Shown: positions 9,319 through 17,947 of the stretch, piece by piece
How the letters are laid out: every line of letters starts with the position of its first letter
Position numbering within the stretch: the first letter of the stretch is position 1
Assembly: GCF_013403975.1 (NCBI RefSeq)
Contig: NZ_JABFDH010000006.1
Location: forward strand, 217,767 to 281,766
Reading direction: 5' to 3'
DNA: 64,000 bases
Source: Winogradskyella ursingii
Lineage (GTDB): Bacteria; Bacteroidota; Bacteroidia; Flavobacteriales; Flavobacteriaceae
Position numbers and translations under genes: made by a program
Notes under the pieces: model-generated
The model's database searches: none
The model's input: only the letters and a program-made list of their open reading frames with translations
What the model was told of the DNA's origin: nothing

Positions 9319-10773
9319 TTAACCTTTTTCAAACAAAACAACTGTTTCAATATGAGATGTATGCGGAAATTGATCAACCAAACTAAGTTTTTTAATCTCG
9401 TAACCAGATTGCATTAGTTGCTCTGTATCTCTCGCCTGCGTTGCAGGATTACAAGATACATAAACCAAACGTTCTGCATTGAGGTTTATTATTTTTTTAA
9501 GGGTTTTGGGTGCAATGCCAGCACGCGCAGGATCTAAAATTATGGTTCTGATTTTATTTTGGTATTCTGGATGCTCATTCAAAAATTTGCCCACATCTGC
9601 CGCATAAAATTTCAATCCATCAATTTCATTTCTTTTAGCATTTTCTTTTGCGTCCTTAATTGCGGAGGCAACGATATCGACGCCAACTATTTTGGTGTTA
9701 GTTGCTTTATTCGCAATGATTTGTCCAATAGTGCCTGTACCACAGAATAAATCAAGAACTACTGTATTATCAATCGCTTCTTTATTTTCCAACGCGTAAT
9801 CCACAACTTTTGAATAGAGCTTTTCGGCACATTTCGGATTGGTCTGAAAAAAGCTTTTCATGCTGATTTCAAAATTAAGATCTAGAAGTTCTTCAACTAT
9901 TTTTTCTTTACCATAAATTAGACTTATACTGCCGGTTGTAGCAATGGTTCTGTCGCCAATTTCATCATTAATTGTGTGAAGTAATCCAGCTACGCGATCT
10001 CCGAATAATTGGACCAAGTAATTGGCGAATTTATCCAAATTAAACTCATTTAAACCATGCGAGGTCGTTACAAGGTTAAATAACAACTCGTTCGTTTTAA
10101 AGGATTTTCTAACTACAAAATAACGAAAGAATCCTTCCTTTTTTGGAGCGTGCCATGGAGCCAAACCAGTAGCTTTGCAATATTCCCGTATATCTTTTAG
10201 ATGATTTTCGAACTCAGCATCAAAAAGTCCTGAATCTTTTTCCAGATTGTCTCCACACCACCAGAGCCCACGTCTTTTAAAACCTAGGGTGAATTCATCT
10301 ACGTCCGTTTTTGCTTCCCTATCATATCCGATGGCAGAGAAGCCATATTCCATTTTATTGCGATAGTGGAAGGTGTTTGGGGATTTTACAAATTCATCAA
10401 ATTTGTCTTCTATATCTGAAACTTTTCCAATGCGTTTAAACAACTCTAGAGTACTCTGTTTTTTGAACTCATGCTGTTTGTCAATAGGTAATTGTATGTA
10501 AGGTGCGCCAGGAATATCTTGAAACGAAATTTCAATTTCATCTTCAGAAGATTTGAGAACGTCCAACAATTTTGCCTCAGCATATTTCTTACTGCTCTTT
10601 TTTACTTGTGCTTTAACTAGTTGCCCAGGTAGCGTGTTGGGTACAAAAACCACAAATTCACCATGCTCATTTCTAATACGTCCAATGCCTTTTCCTCCAA
10701 AAGCATAGTCCTCAATGGCGATTTCAATAATCTCACCTCGTTTTACAAATTTATTACGCTCTCTTCTCGGCAT
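9319..10773 (-). CDS. rlmD: 23S rRNA (uracil-5-)-methyltransferase, RlmD/RumA type
   Basis: A 484-residue SAM-dependent RNA uracil-C5 methyltransferase. An N-terminal TRAM domain (about 10-75, with EIAIEDYAFGGKGIGRI) precedes the catalytic domain. SAM-binding VLDLFCGTGTIGQ and the catalytic-cysteine motif VYVSCNPATQARD near the C-terminus are intact. E. coli RlmD methylates U1939; the exact target here is inferred from family. The iron-sulphur cluster cysteines of RlmD are not evident, as in many Bacteroidota homologues. On the minus strand a TATCTTTG element (plus-strand 10794-10801) lies just upstream of the ATG and fits the flavobacterial -7 box. Confidence 0.9.
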   Translation of the reverse strand: MPRRERNKFVKRGEIIEIAIEDYAFGGKGIGRIRNEHGEFVVFVPNTLPGQLVKAQVKKSSKKYAEAKLLDVLKSSEDEIEISFQDIPGAPYIQLPIDKQHEFKKQSTLELFKRIGKVSDIEDKFDEFVKSPNTFHYRNKMEYGFSAIGYDREAKTDVDEFTLGFKRRGLWWCGDNLEKDSGLFDAEFENHLKDIREYCKATGLAPWHAPKKEGFFRYFVVRKSFKTNELLFNLVTTSHGLNEFNLDKFANYLVQLFGDRVAGLLHTINDEIGDRTIATTGSISLIYGKEKIVEELLDLNFEISMKSFFQTNPKCAEKLYSKVVDYALENKEAIDNTVVLDLFCGTGTIGQIIANKATNTKIVGVDIVASAIKDAKENAKRNEIDGLKFYAADVGKFLNEHPEYQNKIRTIILDPARAGIAPKTLKKIINLNAERLVYVSCNPATQARDTEQLMQSGYEIKKLSLVDQFPHTSHIETVVLFEKG

Positions 10774-10847
10774 GTGTTATTTTAATTTGGCTGCAAAGAT
10801 AACTGCATTTTTGGGAATGTTATTGGATAAAGTTAATCTTCTATTTT

Positions 10848-10876
10848 TTGTTCAAAAAGGAATTTACTAAATTTAC
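10848..10876 (+). promoter_or_regulatory. Candidate primary promoter for rocD
   Basis: TTG at 10848-10850 and TAAATTTA at 10868-10875 are separated by 17 bases and match the flavobacterial TTG/TAnnTTTG promoter pattern except for the last base. Transcription would start near 10880, giving a leader of about 135 bases before rocD. Confidence 0.5.
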
Positions 10877-10881
10877 ACCTT

Positions 10882-10971
10882 CTAGGGATGATTTCTCTCC
10901 CACGCTGCTTTTTCTAGGTTTCACCATAACTTCAAATCATGGTACGCAGAACCTCTGAAAGAATAAAGGTG
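10882..10971 (+). other. Candidate structured 5' leader of rocD
   Basis: Several complementary segments occur in this short region: GGGA (10885-10888) with TCCC (10898-10901); AGGTT (10916-10920) with AACCT (10950-10954); ACCAT (10923-10927) with ATGGT (10939-10943); and CTGC (10905-10908) with GCAG (10946-10949), which would cross the AGGTT pairing as a pseudoknot. The ACCAT pairing would cover the start codon of a short upstream ORF. I do not recognise a known riboswitch class. This is pairing by eye, not a computed fold. Confidence 0.35.
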
Positions 10972-11001
10972 ATGAAGGAATGGACATTTTATTCATATTA
11001 A
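10939..11001 (+). CDS. Possible 20-codon leader peptide upstream of rocD
   Basis: An ATG at 10939 opens a 20-codon frame ending in TAA at 10999-11001, 13 bases before the rocD start. The predicted peptide, [20 protein letters not shown], has arginines at positions 3, 4 and 8, which is suggestive because RocD belongs to arginine/ornithine catabolism. No clear ribosome binding site precedes it, and an ORF this short may be chance; treat it as a hypothesis. Confidence 0.25.
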   Translation: MVRRTSERIKVMKEWTFYSY

Positions 11002-11014
11002 AATTTTATTTAGA

Positions 11015-12295
11015 ATGGCTATTTTAGAGCAACTCACGTCGCAACAAGCGATAGATTTAGAGAACAAGTATGGTGCGCACAATTACCATCCGTTACCTGT
11101 AGTTTTAAGCAGAGGAGAAGGAGTGCATGTTTGGGATGTAGAAGGCAAGAAGTATTACGATTTCCTCTCAGCATACTCTGCGGTAAATCAAGGACATTGT
11201 CATCCCAAGATTGTAGATGCGATGTATAATCAGGCGAAAACACTGAGTTTAACCTCGCGTGCGTTTTATAATGATATGCTTGGAAAATATGAAAAGTTCG
11301 CATCAGAATATTTTAATTTCGACAAATTACTACCAATGAACACTGGCGCGGAAGCTGTTGAAACCGCTCTTAAAATTTGTAGAAAATGGGCTTATGAGGT
11401 TAAAGGGATTGATGAAAATGAAGCTGAAATAATAGTATGCGAAAATAACTTCCACGGAAGAACAACAACAATCATATCTTTCAGTAATGATCCTGTTGCC
11501 CGAAAGAACTTTGGGCCATATACGGACGGATTTATTAAAATTGAATATGATAATCTTAAAGCTTTAGAAGAAACTTTAAAAAACAATAAAAACGTTGCAG
11601 GCTTTTTAGTAGAACCAATACAAGGTGAAGCAGGTGTTTATGTGCCAAGTGAAAATTATCTTACTGAAGCTAAGGCACTATGTGAGAAATACAATGTGTT
11701 ATTTATTGCAGACGAAGTACAAACAGGAATTGCACGTACAGGAAGACTTTTGGCGACTTGTGGAAACTGTAGTTGCGAAAACAAAAATTGCTCAGGTACA
11801 CCAGAGGTTAAGCCAGATATTTTGATACTTGGTAAAGCTTTATCTGGAGGTGCATACCCCGTTTCAGCCGTATTGGCAAATGACCCAATCATGAATGTGA
11901 TTCGTCCCGGAAATCATGGTAGTACATTTGGTGGTAACCCGATAGCTGCAGCTGTTGCTATTGCAGCTTTAGAAGTAGTGAGAGATGAAGATTTAGCAGA
12001 AAATGCATTTCAGTTAGGTGAACTTTTTAGAAGTGAGATGAATAAATATATTGAAACTAGCTCTATCGTGAATTTGGTTAGGGGAAAAGGTTTGTTAAAT
12101 GCTATAGTGATTAATGATGATGAGGATAGTGACACAGCTTGGAATATTTGTTTGAAGCTACGCGATAATGGTTTATTGGCAAAACCAACGCACGGTAACA
12201 TCATTCGTTTTGCTCCACCTTTGGTAATGACAAAAGATGAACTTTTGGAATGTGTCTCAATAATTACAAAGACCCTTAAGGAGTTTGAAGCTTAG
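11015..12295 (+). CDS. rocD: Ornithine--oxo-acid transaminase
   Basis: A 426-residue class III PLP aminotransferase converting ornithine and 2-oxoglutarate to glutamate semialdehyde and glutamate in arginine/ornithine degradation. [12 protein letters not shown] (PLP phosphate site), [18 protein letters not shown] (Asp binding the pyridine nitrogen) and ILGKALSGG (the Schiff-base lysine) are all present. An insertion with four cysteines ([13 protein letters not shown], about residues 249-261) lies between the TGRLL and [12 protein letters not shown] motifs, where textbook ornithine aminotransferases have only a short linker; it resembles a metal-binding knuckle. No other arginine catabolic gene is adjacent. 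A strong terminator follows. Confidence 0.95.
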   Translation: MAILEQLTSQQAIDLENKYGAHNYHPLPVVLSRGEGVHVWDVEGKKYYDFLSAYSAVNQGHCHPKIVDAMYNQAKTLSLTSRAFYNDMLGKYEKFASEYFNFDKLLPMNTGAEAVETALKICRKWAYEVKGIDENEAEIIVCENNFHGRTTTIISFSNDPVARKNFGPYTDGFIKIEYDNLKALEETLKNNKNVAGFLVEPIQGEAGVYVPSENYLTEAKALCEKYNVLFIADEVQTGIARTGRLLATCGNCSCENKNCSGTPEVKPDILILGKALSGGAYPVSAVLANDPIMNVIRPGNHGSTFGGNPIAAAVAIAALEVVRDEDLAENAFQLGELFRSEMNKYIETSSIVNLVRGKGLLNAIVINDDEDSDTAWNICLKLRDNGLLAKPTHGNIIRFAPPLVMTKDELLECVSIITKTLKEFEA

Positions 12296-12314
12296 ATAAG
12301 AAATGACAACATAA

Positions 12315-12350
12315 AAAAAAGCGATTTTCACAACTGAAAATCGCTTTTTT
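12315..12350. terminator. Bidirectional intrinsic terminator between rocD and the CCC-motif gene
   Basis: GCGATTTTCA (12321-12330) pairs with TGAAAATCGC around a 4-base loop, flanked by an A-run on the left and a T-run on the right. It should terminate rocD rightward and the minus-strand membrane protein genes leftward. Confidence 0.85.
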
Positions 12351-12369
12351 AAATTTATATAGTACACAA

Positions 12370-12705
12370 TTACTGCTGTCCCATAATCTCTTCGAGACGT
12401 TCTTGCATTAATTCTTGATTCTGAATTGTTTCCCATCCAAAATAGGAAATAACCCATATGATGTAAATGACCATTAAAACACTTAAAACAATCCCAATGA
12501 TTCCCATAATTTTTCCAGCCTTTACGTTGCCAAAACCAGAGTAGTTCTCAGGAGCTTCTTTATAAATATTAGTTGCTTTTCCTGCCAAGATAACCGCGAC
12601 GATTCCAAAAATTAATCCAGGTAATCCATAGCAGCAGCAACCTATTATAGATAATATTCCCATTACTAGGACTAAGGTTGCATTAGGTAATTGTTGTTTT
12701 TCCAT
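12370..12705 (-). CDS. CCC-motif small membrane protein
   Basis: A 111-residue protein with two transmembrane segments (about 10-43 and 64-92). The first contains the IGCCCYGLPGL motif after which this flavobacterial family is named; the fold resembles DUF4190-type membrane proteins with a GxxxGxxG-like repeat (GKIMGIIGIV) in the second helix. The C-terminal tail is acidic and probably cytoplasmic. Function is unknown. A DUF2752 gene lies eleven bases upstream on the same strand, and the two probably form an operon ending at the 12.33 kb hairpin. Confidence 0.8.
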   Translation of the reverse strand: MEKQQLPNATLVLVMGILSIIGCCCYGLPGLIFGIVAVILAGKATNIYKEAPENYSGFGNVKAGKIMGIIGIVLSVLMVIYIIWVISYFGWETIQNQELMQERLEEIMGQQ

Positions 12706-12716
12706 TTTTAGTTGAT

Positions 12717-13010
12717 TTAGAAGGTTTTTATAATAAAACTTATTACAATTATACTAATATTTACAATAAAAAGCACAAGAATAATTTTATGACCATGTTT
12801 AAATTGAAACTTGATGTGTAACATCAAGAACAAAAACATTATGATTAATGAATAAATAGCGGGATACATATATAGTGCAGCAATAAAATCACCTTTAATC
12901 ATCAATGCAATGGATCTTTGCATGCCACAACCTAGGCAGTCTATGTTAAATGTTTTTTTCCATAAACATGGCAACATATAATCGTCCAAACCTTTTACAG
13001 CTAAAATCAT
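12717..13010 (-). CDS. DUF2752 family membrane protein
   Basis: A 97-residue protein with the DUF2752 signature: CLWKKTFNIDCLGCGMQRS near residues 15-33, which has the family's CPxCGxTR-like cysteine pair in the form CLGCGMQR, followed by hydrophobic segments at about 38-61 and 73-94. Function is unknown. It is upstream of, and probably co-transcribed with, the CCC-motif protein, and divergent from the gene at 13103. Confidence 0.85.
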   Translation of the reverse strand: MILAVKGLDDYMLPCLWKKTFNIDCLGCGMQRSIALMIKGDFIAALYMYPAIYSLIIMFLFLMLHIKFQFKHGHKIILVLFIVNISIIVISFIIKTF

Positions 13011-13102
13011 AATGCTAAATTAAGAATTTGCTAAATAGTATTAAAATTGCTTTTGTAAATTATGCAAGTCTTATTTTTGTCATCTAAATTGAATTTTAAA
13101 GA

Positions 13103-13327
13103 ATGAATATATCCAGACTCATAAATACCGTATGTATAATTGCTGGTGGAGCAGTGGCACTCTACGCACAAGCAGAAGAACAACAAAATATGTATCTGCT
13201 AATGGGCGGACTTATTTTATTGATGTTTGGGATTTATAGAACTTCAAGAAACATTCCGAGTAAATTTGAGAAGGAAGAAGAGGAAACATTAATAAAAACA
13301 GAAAAAGATGATGAAGATAGGAGATAG
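13103..13327 (+). CDS. Small membrane protein, function unknown
   Basis: A 74-residue protein with two predicted membrane helices (about 7-22 and 29-44) and a charged, lysine- and glutamate-rich cytoplasmic tail. A TATTTTTG box at 13072-13079 lies 24 bases before the ATG, with TTG 16 bases further upstream, giving a plausible promoter. Its last 20 bases overlap the start of the Smr gene, so the two are probably translationally coupled. No family recognised. Confidence 0.65.
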   Translation: MNISRLINTVCIIAGGAVALYAQAEEQQNMYLLMGGLILLMFGIYRTSRNIPSKFEKEEEETLIKTEKDDEDRR

Positions 13328-13862
13328 AGTAGAAACCATCGATGATGATCTTTCTGGTGAGATTATCAATATTTCAGATGGTACAATCACGATTGAAGAC
13401 GACGATGGGTTTGAACTTCAGTTTGAGGCTAATGAATTGATGCTTTCCAGAAACAAAAGCTCTCTGAGAAGTGCTGTTTTTGATTCTGACATTGAAGAGG
13501 TAAAGCGAGAAAAAGAATCAAAAAAAAGAAAAAACGTATCGACTGTAAAACCGAAAGAACGACATGCTCCAAAATTTGAGGTGGATTTGCATATTCATAA
13601 TTTAACCGAATCCACTAAAAACATGACCAATTTTGATATGCTTAATCTACAGTTAGATACCGCAAGGGGTCAGCTGGAATTTGCCATTAGAAAGCGCATC
13701 CCAAAAATGGTGTTTATCCACGGAGTTGGAGAAGGCGTTTTAAAGCAGGAATTGGAAACATTGTTAAGCCGTTATAATAACATCCAATTTTACGACGCCG
13801 ATTTTAAGACCTATGGCATCGGTGCAACTGAGGTGCGGATATTTCAAAATGTTGAGGCATAG
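13308..13862 (+). CDS. Smr/MutS2 C-terminal domain protein
   Basis: A 184-residue protein. The N-terminal 60 residues (GDRVETIDDDLSGEIINI) form a small beta-barrel-like region as in DUF2027/MutS2-associated domains; a lysine/arginine-rich linker follows; and the C-terminal Smr domain (about 95-184) contains EVDLHIHNL, the LDTARGQLEFAIRKR helix and the HGVGEGVLKQEL motif. Smr domains of this type are nucleases or RNA/DNA-binding modules. No MutS ATPase portion is present, so this is a stand-alone Smr protein. It overlaps the upstream membrane protein gene by 20 bases. Confidence 0.85.
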   Translation: MMKIGDRVETIDDDLSGEIINISDGTITIEDDDGFELQFEANELMLSRNKSSLRSAVFDSDIEEVKREKESKKRKNVSTVKPKERHAPKFEVDLHIHNLTESTKNMTNFDMLNLQLDTARGQLEFAIRKRIPKMVFIHGVGEGVLKQELETLLSRYNNIQFYDADFKTYGIGATEVRIFQNVEA

Positions 13863-13864
13863 CC

Positions 13865-14776
13865 TTATTCGTTTGGATCAAAAACTTCCGAAGTTATAGT
13901 TTCTTCATAAGTGCCAAAATCCAAGAATTGCGCATTCAGTATTTCTAAGCCTAAATTATCTATAGTGAATGTTGTTGTAATTGTTCTTGTAAAAAAGTTA
14001 GTTCTTAGTGGTGTTTCTCCAAAGGCCTGATTTGTACTGTTATCACGGTAACGCGGTAGCTCATCACCATCGTTTAAAAAATCATTAAGTGGATTTCCGT
14101 CTTCGTCCTCGTCTTCAAGTCTGGTTGGTGTGCCATCATCATCATCGTCATTTTCTAAGTAGTCTGGTATACCATCACCGTCAGTATCTCTTGGGTTTGT
14201 GAAAGGGTTGTTGTCACCATCTTCATTGTCATCTTCATCTTCTGTAAATACATTATCATTATCATCATCACGGTCAATGTAATTAAAGATACCATCACCA
14301 TCGGTGTCCAATGAATCTGAAAAATCACCGTCACCATTTGGGTCAGCACCTTCATCCTCGTTTGGTATGCCGTCATCATCGCTATCTATAAAAGTAGCTA
14401 TTGCCGTAACTGTCCCACCATTTGCTTCATAATCTTCAAGAATCATAATATCAGGATCTGGAATAGAGTTGCAAAATTCTGGCGTTTGATTATAGGTTCT
14501 ATAGTTAAATCTAACTGAACCACCGTTTATTGAATAAGTGCGCACATAAGGTGTTTCAATCGGATTGAACAACAATTCATCATCAGCTGTTCTTGGGAAA
14601 ATTAGACTTAAAGATTCACTAGGGTCAGTATTTATATCGTAAACAATATATTCTGAAGTAATATTTTCGCACACCTCTAAATTTCCATCAAATTCCAGAT
14701 CAACATTAATTATATCTCCGTCGTCACAAGTAGATAGACAAAGAAGGCAAAAAGTAAATAATATAAGGCGATGCAT
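13865..14776 (-). CDS. Exported protein with thrombospondin type 3-like calcium repeats
   Basis: A 303-residue exported protein, probably a lipoprotein (leader MHRLILFTFCLLCLSTC then DDGD). The central region (about 125-235) is a series of Asp-rich DxDxDGxxD motifs such as DSDDDGIPNEDEGADPNGDG, typical of thrombospondin type 3-like repeats that bind calcium. The flanking N- and C-terminal parts are beta-rich and unrecognised. A CAAAAATA at 14793-14800 is a minus-strand TATTTTTG promoter box just upstream. It converges with the Smr gene, with stops two bases apart. Confidence 0.75.
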   Translation of the reverse strand: MHRLILFTFCLLCLSTCDDGDIINVDLEFDGNLEVCENITSEYIVYDINTDPSESLSLIFPRTADDELLFNPIETPYVRTYSINGGSVRFNYRTYNQTPEFCNSIPDPDIMILEDYEANGGTVTAIATFIDSDDDGIPNEDEGADPNGDGDFSDSLDTDGDGIFNYIDRDDDNDNVFTEDEDDNEDGDNNPFTNPRDTDGDGIPDYLENDDDDDGTPTRLEDEDEDGNPLNDFLNDGDELPRYRDNSTNQAFGETPLRTNFFTRTITTTFTIDNLGLEILNAQFLDFGTYEETITSEVFDPNE

Positions 14777-14827
14777 AGCTTTAAGTTTTGAACAAAAATA
14801 ACCGATTTGTAAAATTATAACGTGGGA

Positions 14828-14859
14828 TTGACTAAATAATTTTATTTACGATATTTTTG
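14828..14859 (+). promoter_or_regulatory. Candidate promoter of the cysteine desulfurase gene, possibly leaderless
   Basis: TTG at 14828-14830 and TATTTTTG at 14852-14859 are 21 bases apart, slightly long for the flavobacterial consensus. The -7 box ends only five bases before the ATG at 14864, so transcription would start at or near the start codon. Confidence 0.4.
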
Positions 14860-14863
14860 TGAT

Positions 14864-16009
14864 ATGGAACACGTTTATCTTGACAATGCTGCCACAACTA
14901 GCCTTAGACCTGAGGTGATTGAACGAATGACTAAAGTTTTAAATGAAAATTATGGTAATGCTTCGTCTACGCATAGTTTTGGGCGCTCTGCAAAAGCTTT
15001 ATTGGAACAATGTCGCAAAAATATTGCAGGCTATTTTAATGTTTCCGCTGCAGAAATAATTTTTACTTCTGGAGGTACAGAAGCCGATAATTTAGCTTTG
15101 CGCAGTGTTGTGAGAGATTTGGGTGTTGAAAGAATTGTTACTTCAAAAATTGAGCACCATGCAGTTTTGCATACTGTTGAACAGCTGCAAAAAGAGTATA
15201 ACGTTAAAGTTGAGTATGTTAATCTGGATTCATGTGGAGTGGTAGATCATAATCATCTTGAAGAATTATTAAAAGTTGAAGATAAAACTGTAGTCAGTTT
15301 AATGCATATTAACAATGAAATCGGAAATATCCTTGACATCAAGCGAGTAGCGGATTTATGTAAATCTAATAACGCATTGTTTCATTCCGACACCGTGCAA
15401 TCCGTTGGCCATTACTATTTAGACTTACAAGACATTAAAATAGATTTTTTAGCAGCAAGTGCGCATAAGTTTCACGGTCCTAAGGGCGTTGGTTTTTGTT
15501 TCATAAGAAAAGAATCAGGATTAAAACCCCTTATTTTTGGCGGTGAACAAGAGCGTGGTTATAGAGCTGGCACGGAGTCCATACATAATATTGTTGGTAT
15601 GGATGAGGCTTTAAAAATTTCATATCAAAACCTCGAAACTGAAAGCAGCTATATTAAGGGATTGAAATCACATTTCATTTCAGCGTTAAAGAAGAAAATA
15701 TCCGGAGTTAGTTTTAATGGCGGTTGTGAAGACAAAGTTAATAGTACTTACACTTTAGTAAACGTCTGTTTGCCGATAACTCCAGAAAAAGCACCAATGC
15801 TTCAATTTCAATTGGATTTAAAAGGAATTGCGTGTTCTAAGGGCAGTGCATGTCAAAGTGGAAGTAACCAGCAATCTCACGTACTTTCAGCTATTTTGGA
15901 TAATGAAAAGTTGAAGAAGCCTTCCGTAAGATTTTCTTTTAGTAAGTTTAATACTAAAGATGAATTGGATTATGTGGTTTCTGTTTTAAAGAAATTTGTT
16001 AATTCTTAA
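14864..16009 (+). CDS. Cysteine desulfurase (IscS/NifS family)
   Basis: A 381-residue PLP enzyme that abstracts sulphur from cysteine for Fe-S clusters, thio-tRNA or other sulphur transfer. Evidence: MEHVYLDNAATT at the start, TSGGTEADNLALR, the PLP lysine in SAHKFHGPKGVGF (about residue 203), and the persulphide-forming cysteine in CSKGSACQSGSNQQSH (about 322-329). Isolated from suf or isc genes, so it may serve tRNA thiolation or be a general supplier; the sequence alone does not decide. Its last 11 bases overlap the 3' end of the convergent T9SS cargo gene. Confidence 0.9.
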   Translation: MEHVYLDNAATTSLRPEVIERMTKVLNENYGNASSTHSFGRSAKALLEQCRKNIAGYFNVSAAEIIFTSGGTEADNLALRSVVRDLGVERIVTSKIEHHAVLHTVEQLQKEYNVKVEYVNLDSCGVVDHNHLEELLKVEDKTVVSLMHINNEIGNILDIKRVADLCKSNNALFHSDTVQSVGHYYLDLQDIKIDFLAASAHKFHGPKGVGFCFIRKESGLKPLIFGGEQERGYRAGTESIHNIVGMDEALKISYQNLETESSYIKGLKSHFISALKKKISGVSFNGGCEDKVNSTYTLVNVCLPITPEKAPMLQFQLDLKGIACSKGSACQSGSNQQSHVLSAILDNEKLKKPSVRFSFSKFNTKDELDYVVSVLKKFVNS

Positions 16010-17807
16010 CAATTATTTTTTGTGTTTGACTGCTATTGTCAACTGAAGTCACATTCACTACATATACACCTTCACTAAAATTTGCCGTCGAAAGTTTATA
16101 GTTGTTTTTTATAGTGTCGTAAGATTGATTTGTAATTACTTTACCTGTAATATCAAAGACTTCAACCTTAGCAATCTCCAAATTATTTGGATTCAGAATG
16201 GTTAATTGTTTGTTAGTGTTGTCTTGTCTGATTTTTAATGTATTAATTAGTGAGTCTTCAATACTTAATAAATCTTGAGGAACAAATACAATTTCAAATC
16301 TGTTAGAATAATTGCCAGGTAAAATATTGATTTCATAATCTTGTTGTCTCAAATCTGCATACGTGTCATTTGCCAAATCGTGCAAATAAATGCCTTGAGT
16401 ATCTTCGAAATTCTGAATATCAAAAATTCTGAAACGTAAAGGTTGTGCGACTTCAATATCAAGTGTTAAAGGTATGGTTAGGTTGTCTTCGAACGGAAAA
16501 GCTTGTCCGGAAAAAACTCTTCCTTCCGATTTAAAATAAGCATCATTCGGATAATTCTCTGCACGAATTAACTCTAAGCCTCTATCAAAACCATCAGTGG
16601 CACTCTCATGAAAATTCAAAACTAATTGTCTCGTGTATTGTGCGGCGTTCACTGTAAAATCTACATTAATTCTAAAACGCATATAATCATCTGGCACTAG
16701 AGTTAGGCCATTATCTTGTGTTTGAATTCTTTCAGTTTTAATATCACTCTCACTCTTTGAAACTTCGTCATTGTTATTTCTGAAAAAATAACTATCAGCA
16801 CCTTCCTTCTCATAAACACGGTGTGAATTTTTGGTATAAACTGTACCAGATGAACCAACTTCACCTCTAACCATAAAACCTTGACCTATTGGGATATAGC
16901 GTCCTGCTGATTTTACGCCATCTCTTGGAGTCATTAAAGGGTAAACATTATCTTGAGCATCATAAGTCTTAAAAGCTGCTGGAGTATCTGTAATCATATC
17001 ACCTGCCGCGTTGATTGTAAATTCATAATATCCACCAATATAATCTTCAAGATAATGAGAATTTGTGGTGCCATCTTGTTCCCAATAATATAATGTGCCA
17101 TTAATGGCCGCAACATTATCAGCATCATGTATATACAAAGCAGCATCCATAGCACTTGGGTATGGATTTCCTACTAAAGTAAATTGATCGTCTAAAACTG
17201 TATTTGTAATGTCTCCATTATTTGGTTTACCTCTAAAATCATAGGTTTGATTACCAGCAGCAGCTGTGCCAATCCCTTTCATTGTATAGCCTAAACCTGG
17301 TGCAATATCGCCTGAGTTACCTGCATAAACCCAGTCACTATAAGAATCTGACGCCACAAATGTCCATAACCAACTGTTAGAAATAGTCAACGGACTAGCG
17401 AAACCATTTGCATTAGGAGTGAAATTACTGTTTTGACTATCAATAGGATCTGTAGTTGCTAATAAGGGATCATCCGTTTGATTTACACGAAATGCATTGT
17501 TTGAATTATTTGCATTCAAAATGCCGCCAACAGGTGAGCACCAATAGTTGTAGGTCCATTGGTTTACAGTTCCATTTTGGTAAACACTTAATTCACCAAT
17601 GCCAGAATTACCTGTTAAACCATCACCTTGTACCAATTGAGATGCTTCCCTAAGATAAATTTTTGAATCTGCTTCGTTGAGATTAATATCATCTTTTACA
17701 AAAACAACCTCGTCTTTAACAAAGACAAAGGCATCATTTCTCACACTTAGTTGCGCGTTAGAAACTAAAAATACGAAGGTAAAAATGAATAAAAATATAT
17801 GGCGCAT
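15999..17807 (-). CDS. Secreted protein with T9SS type A sorting domain
   Basis: A 602-residue exported protein with an N-terminal signal peptide (cleavage near SNAQ). The body is beta-rich with a segment VQGDGLTGNSGIGELSVYQ and later VGNPYPSAMDAALYI, a pattern common in flavobacterial secreted proteins that carry a type A sorting domain. The final 80 or so residues (LTILNPNNLEIAKVEVFDITGKV then SEGVYVVNV and KIIVKN) are a T9SS type A C-terminal domain, so it is expected to be exported by type IX secretion and anchored on, or released from, the surface. Function of the body is unknown. Confidence 0.85.
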   Translation of the reverse strand: MRHIFLFIFTFVFLVSNAQLSVRNDAFVFVKDEVVFVKDDINLNEADSKIYLREASQLVQGDGLTGNSGIGELSVYQNGTVNQWTYNYWCSPVGGILNANNSNNAFRVNQTDDPLLATTDPIDSQNSNFTPNANGFASPLTISNSWLWTFVASDSYSDWVYAGNSGDIAPGLGYTMKGIGTAAAGNQTYDFRGKPNNGDITNTVLDDQFTLVGNPYPSAMDAALYIHDADNVAAINGTLYYWEQDGTTNSHYLEDYIGGYYEFTINAAGDMITDTPAAFKTYDAQDNVYPLMTPRDGVKSAGRYIPIGQGFMVRGEVGSSGTVYTKNSHRVYEKEGADSYFFRNNNDEVSKSESDIKTERIQTQDNGLTLVPDDYMRFRINVDFTVNAAQYTRQLVLNFHESATDGFDRGLELIRAENYPNDAYFKSEGRVFSGQAFPFEDNLTIPLTLDIEVAQPLRFRIFDIQNFEDTQGIYLHDLANDTYADLRQQDYEINILPGNYSNRFEIVFVPQDLLSIEDSLINTLKIRQDNTNKQLTILNPNNLEIAKVEVFDITGKVITNQSYDTIKNNYKLSTANFSEGVYVVNVTSVDNSSQTQKIIVKN

Positions 17808-17884
17808 AATAACACAATTTGGGGTTTTGTGACTTTAATAACGCGTGCAATATAAAAATAATTTTAATATTTCATCGGTATTAT

Positions 17885-17914
17885 TTGCATTTTAACGAAA
17901 AATCATTAGATTTG
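17885..17914 (+). promoter_or_regulatory. Canonical flavobacterial promoter for the first G-I-G-T-T protein gene
   Basis: TTG at 17885-17887, 19-base spacer, TAGATTTG at 17907-17914, an exact match to TTG-N19-TAnnTTTG. Transcription should start near 17919, about 30 bases before the ATG. Confidence 0.7.
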
Positions 17915-17947
17915 CCCAGTTAAGCAACCCCTAAATTTACCCTAAAG

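Noticed and set aside
10905..10960. Resemblance of the rocD leader to a c-di-GMP-I (GEMM) riboswitch (GGTACGCAGAACC segment)
   Set aside because: Only the central ACGCA-A-CC part matches; the second helix, GNRA loop and receptor are missing, and c-di-GMP signalling is not typical of flavobacteria.
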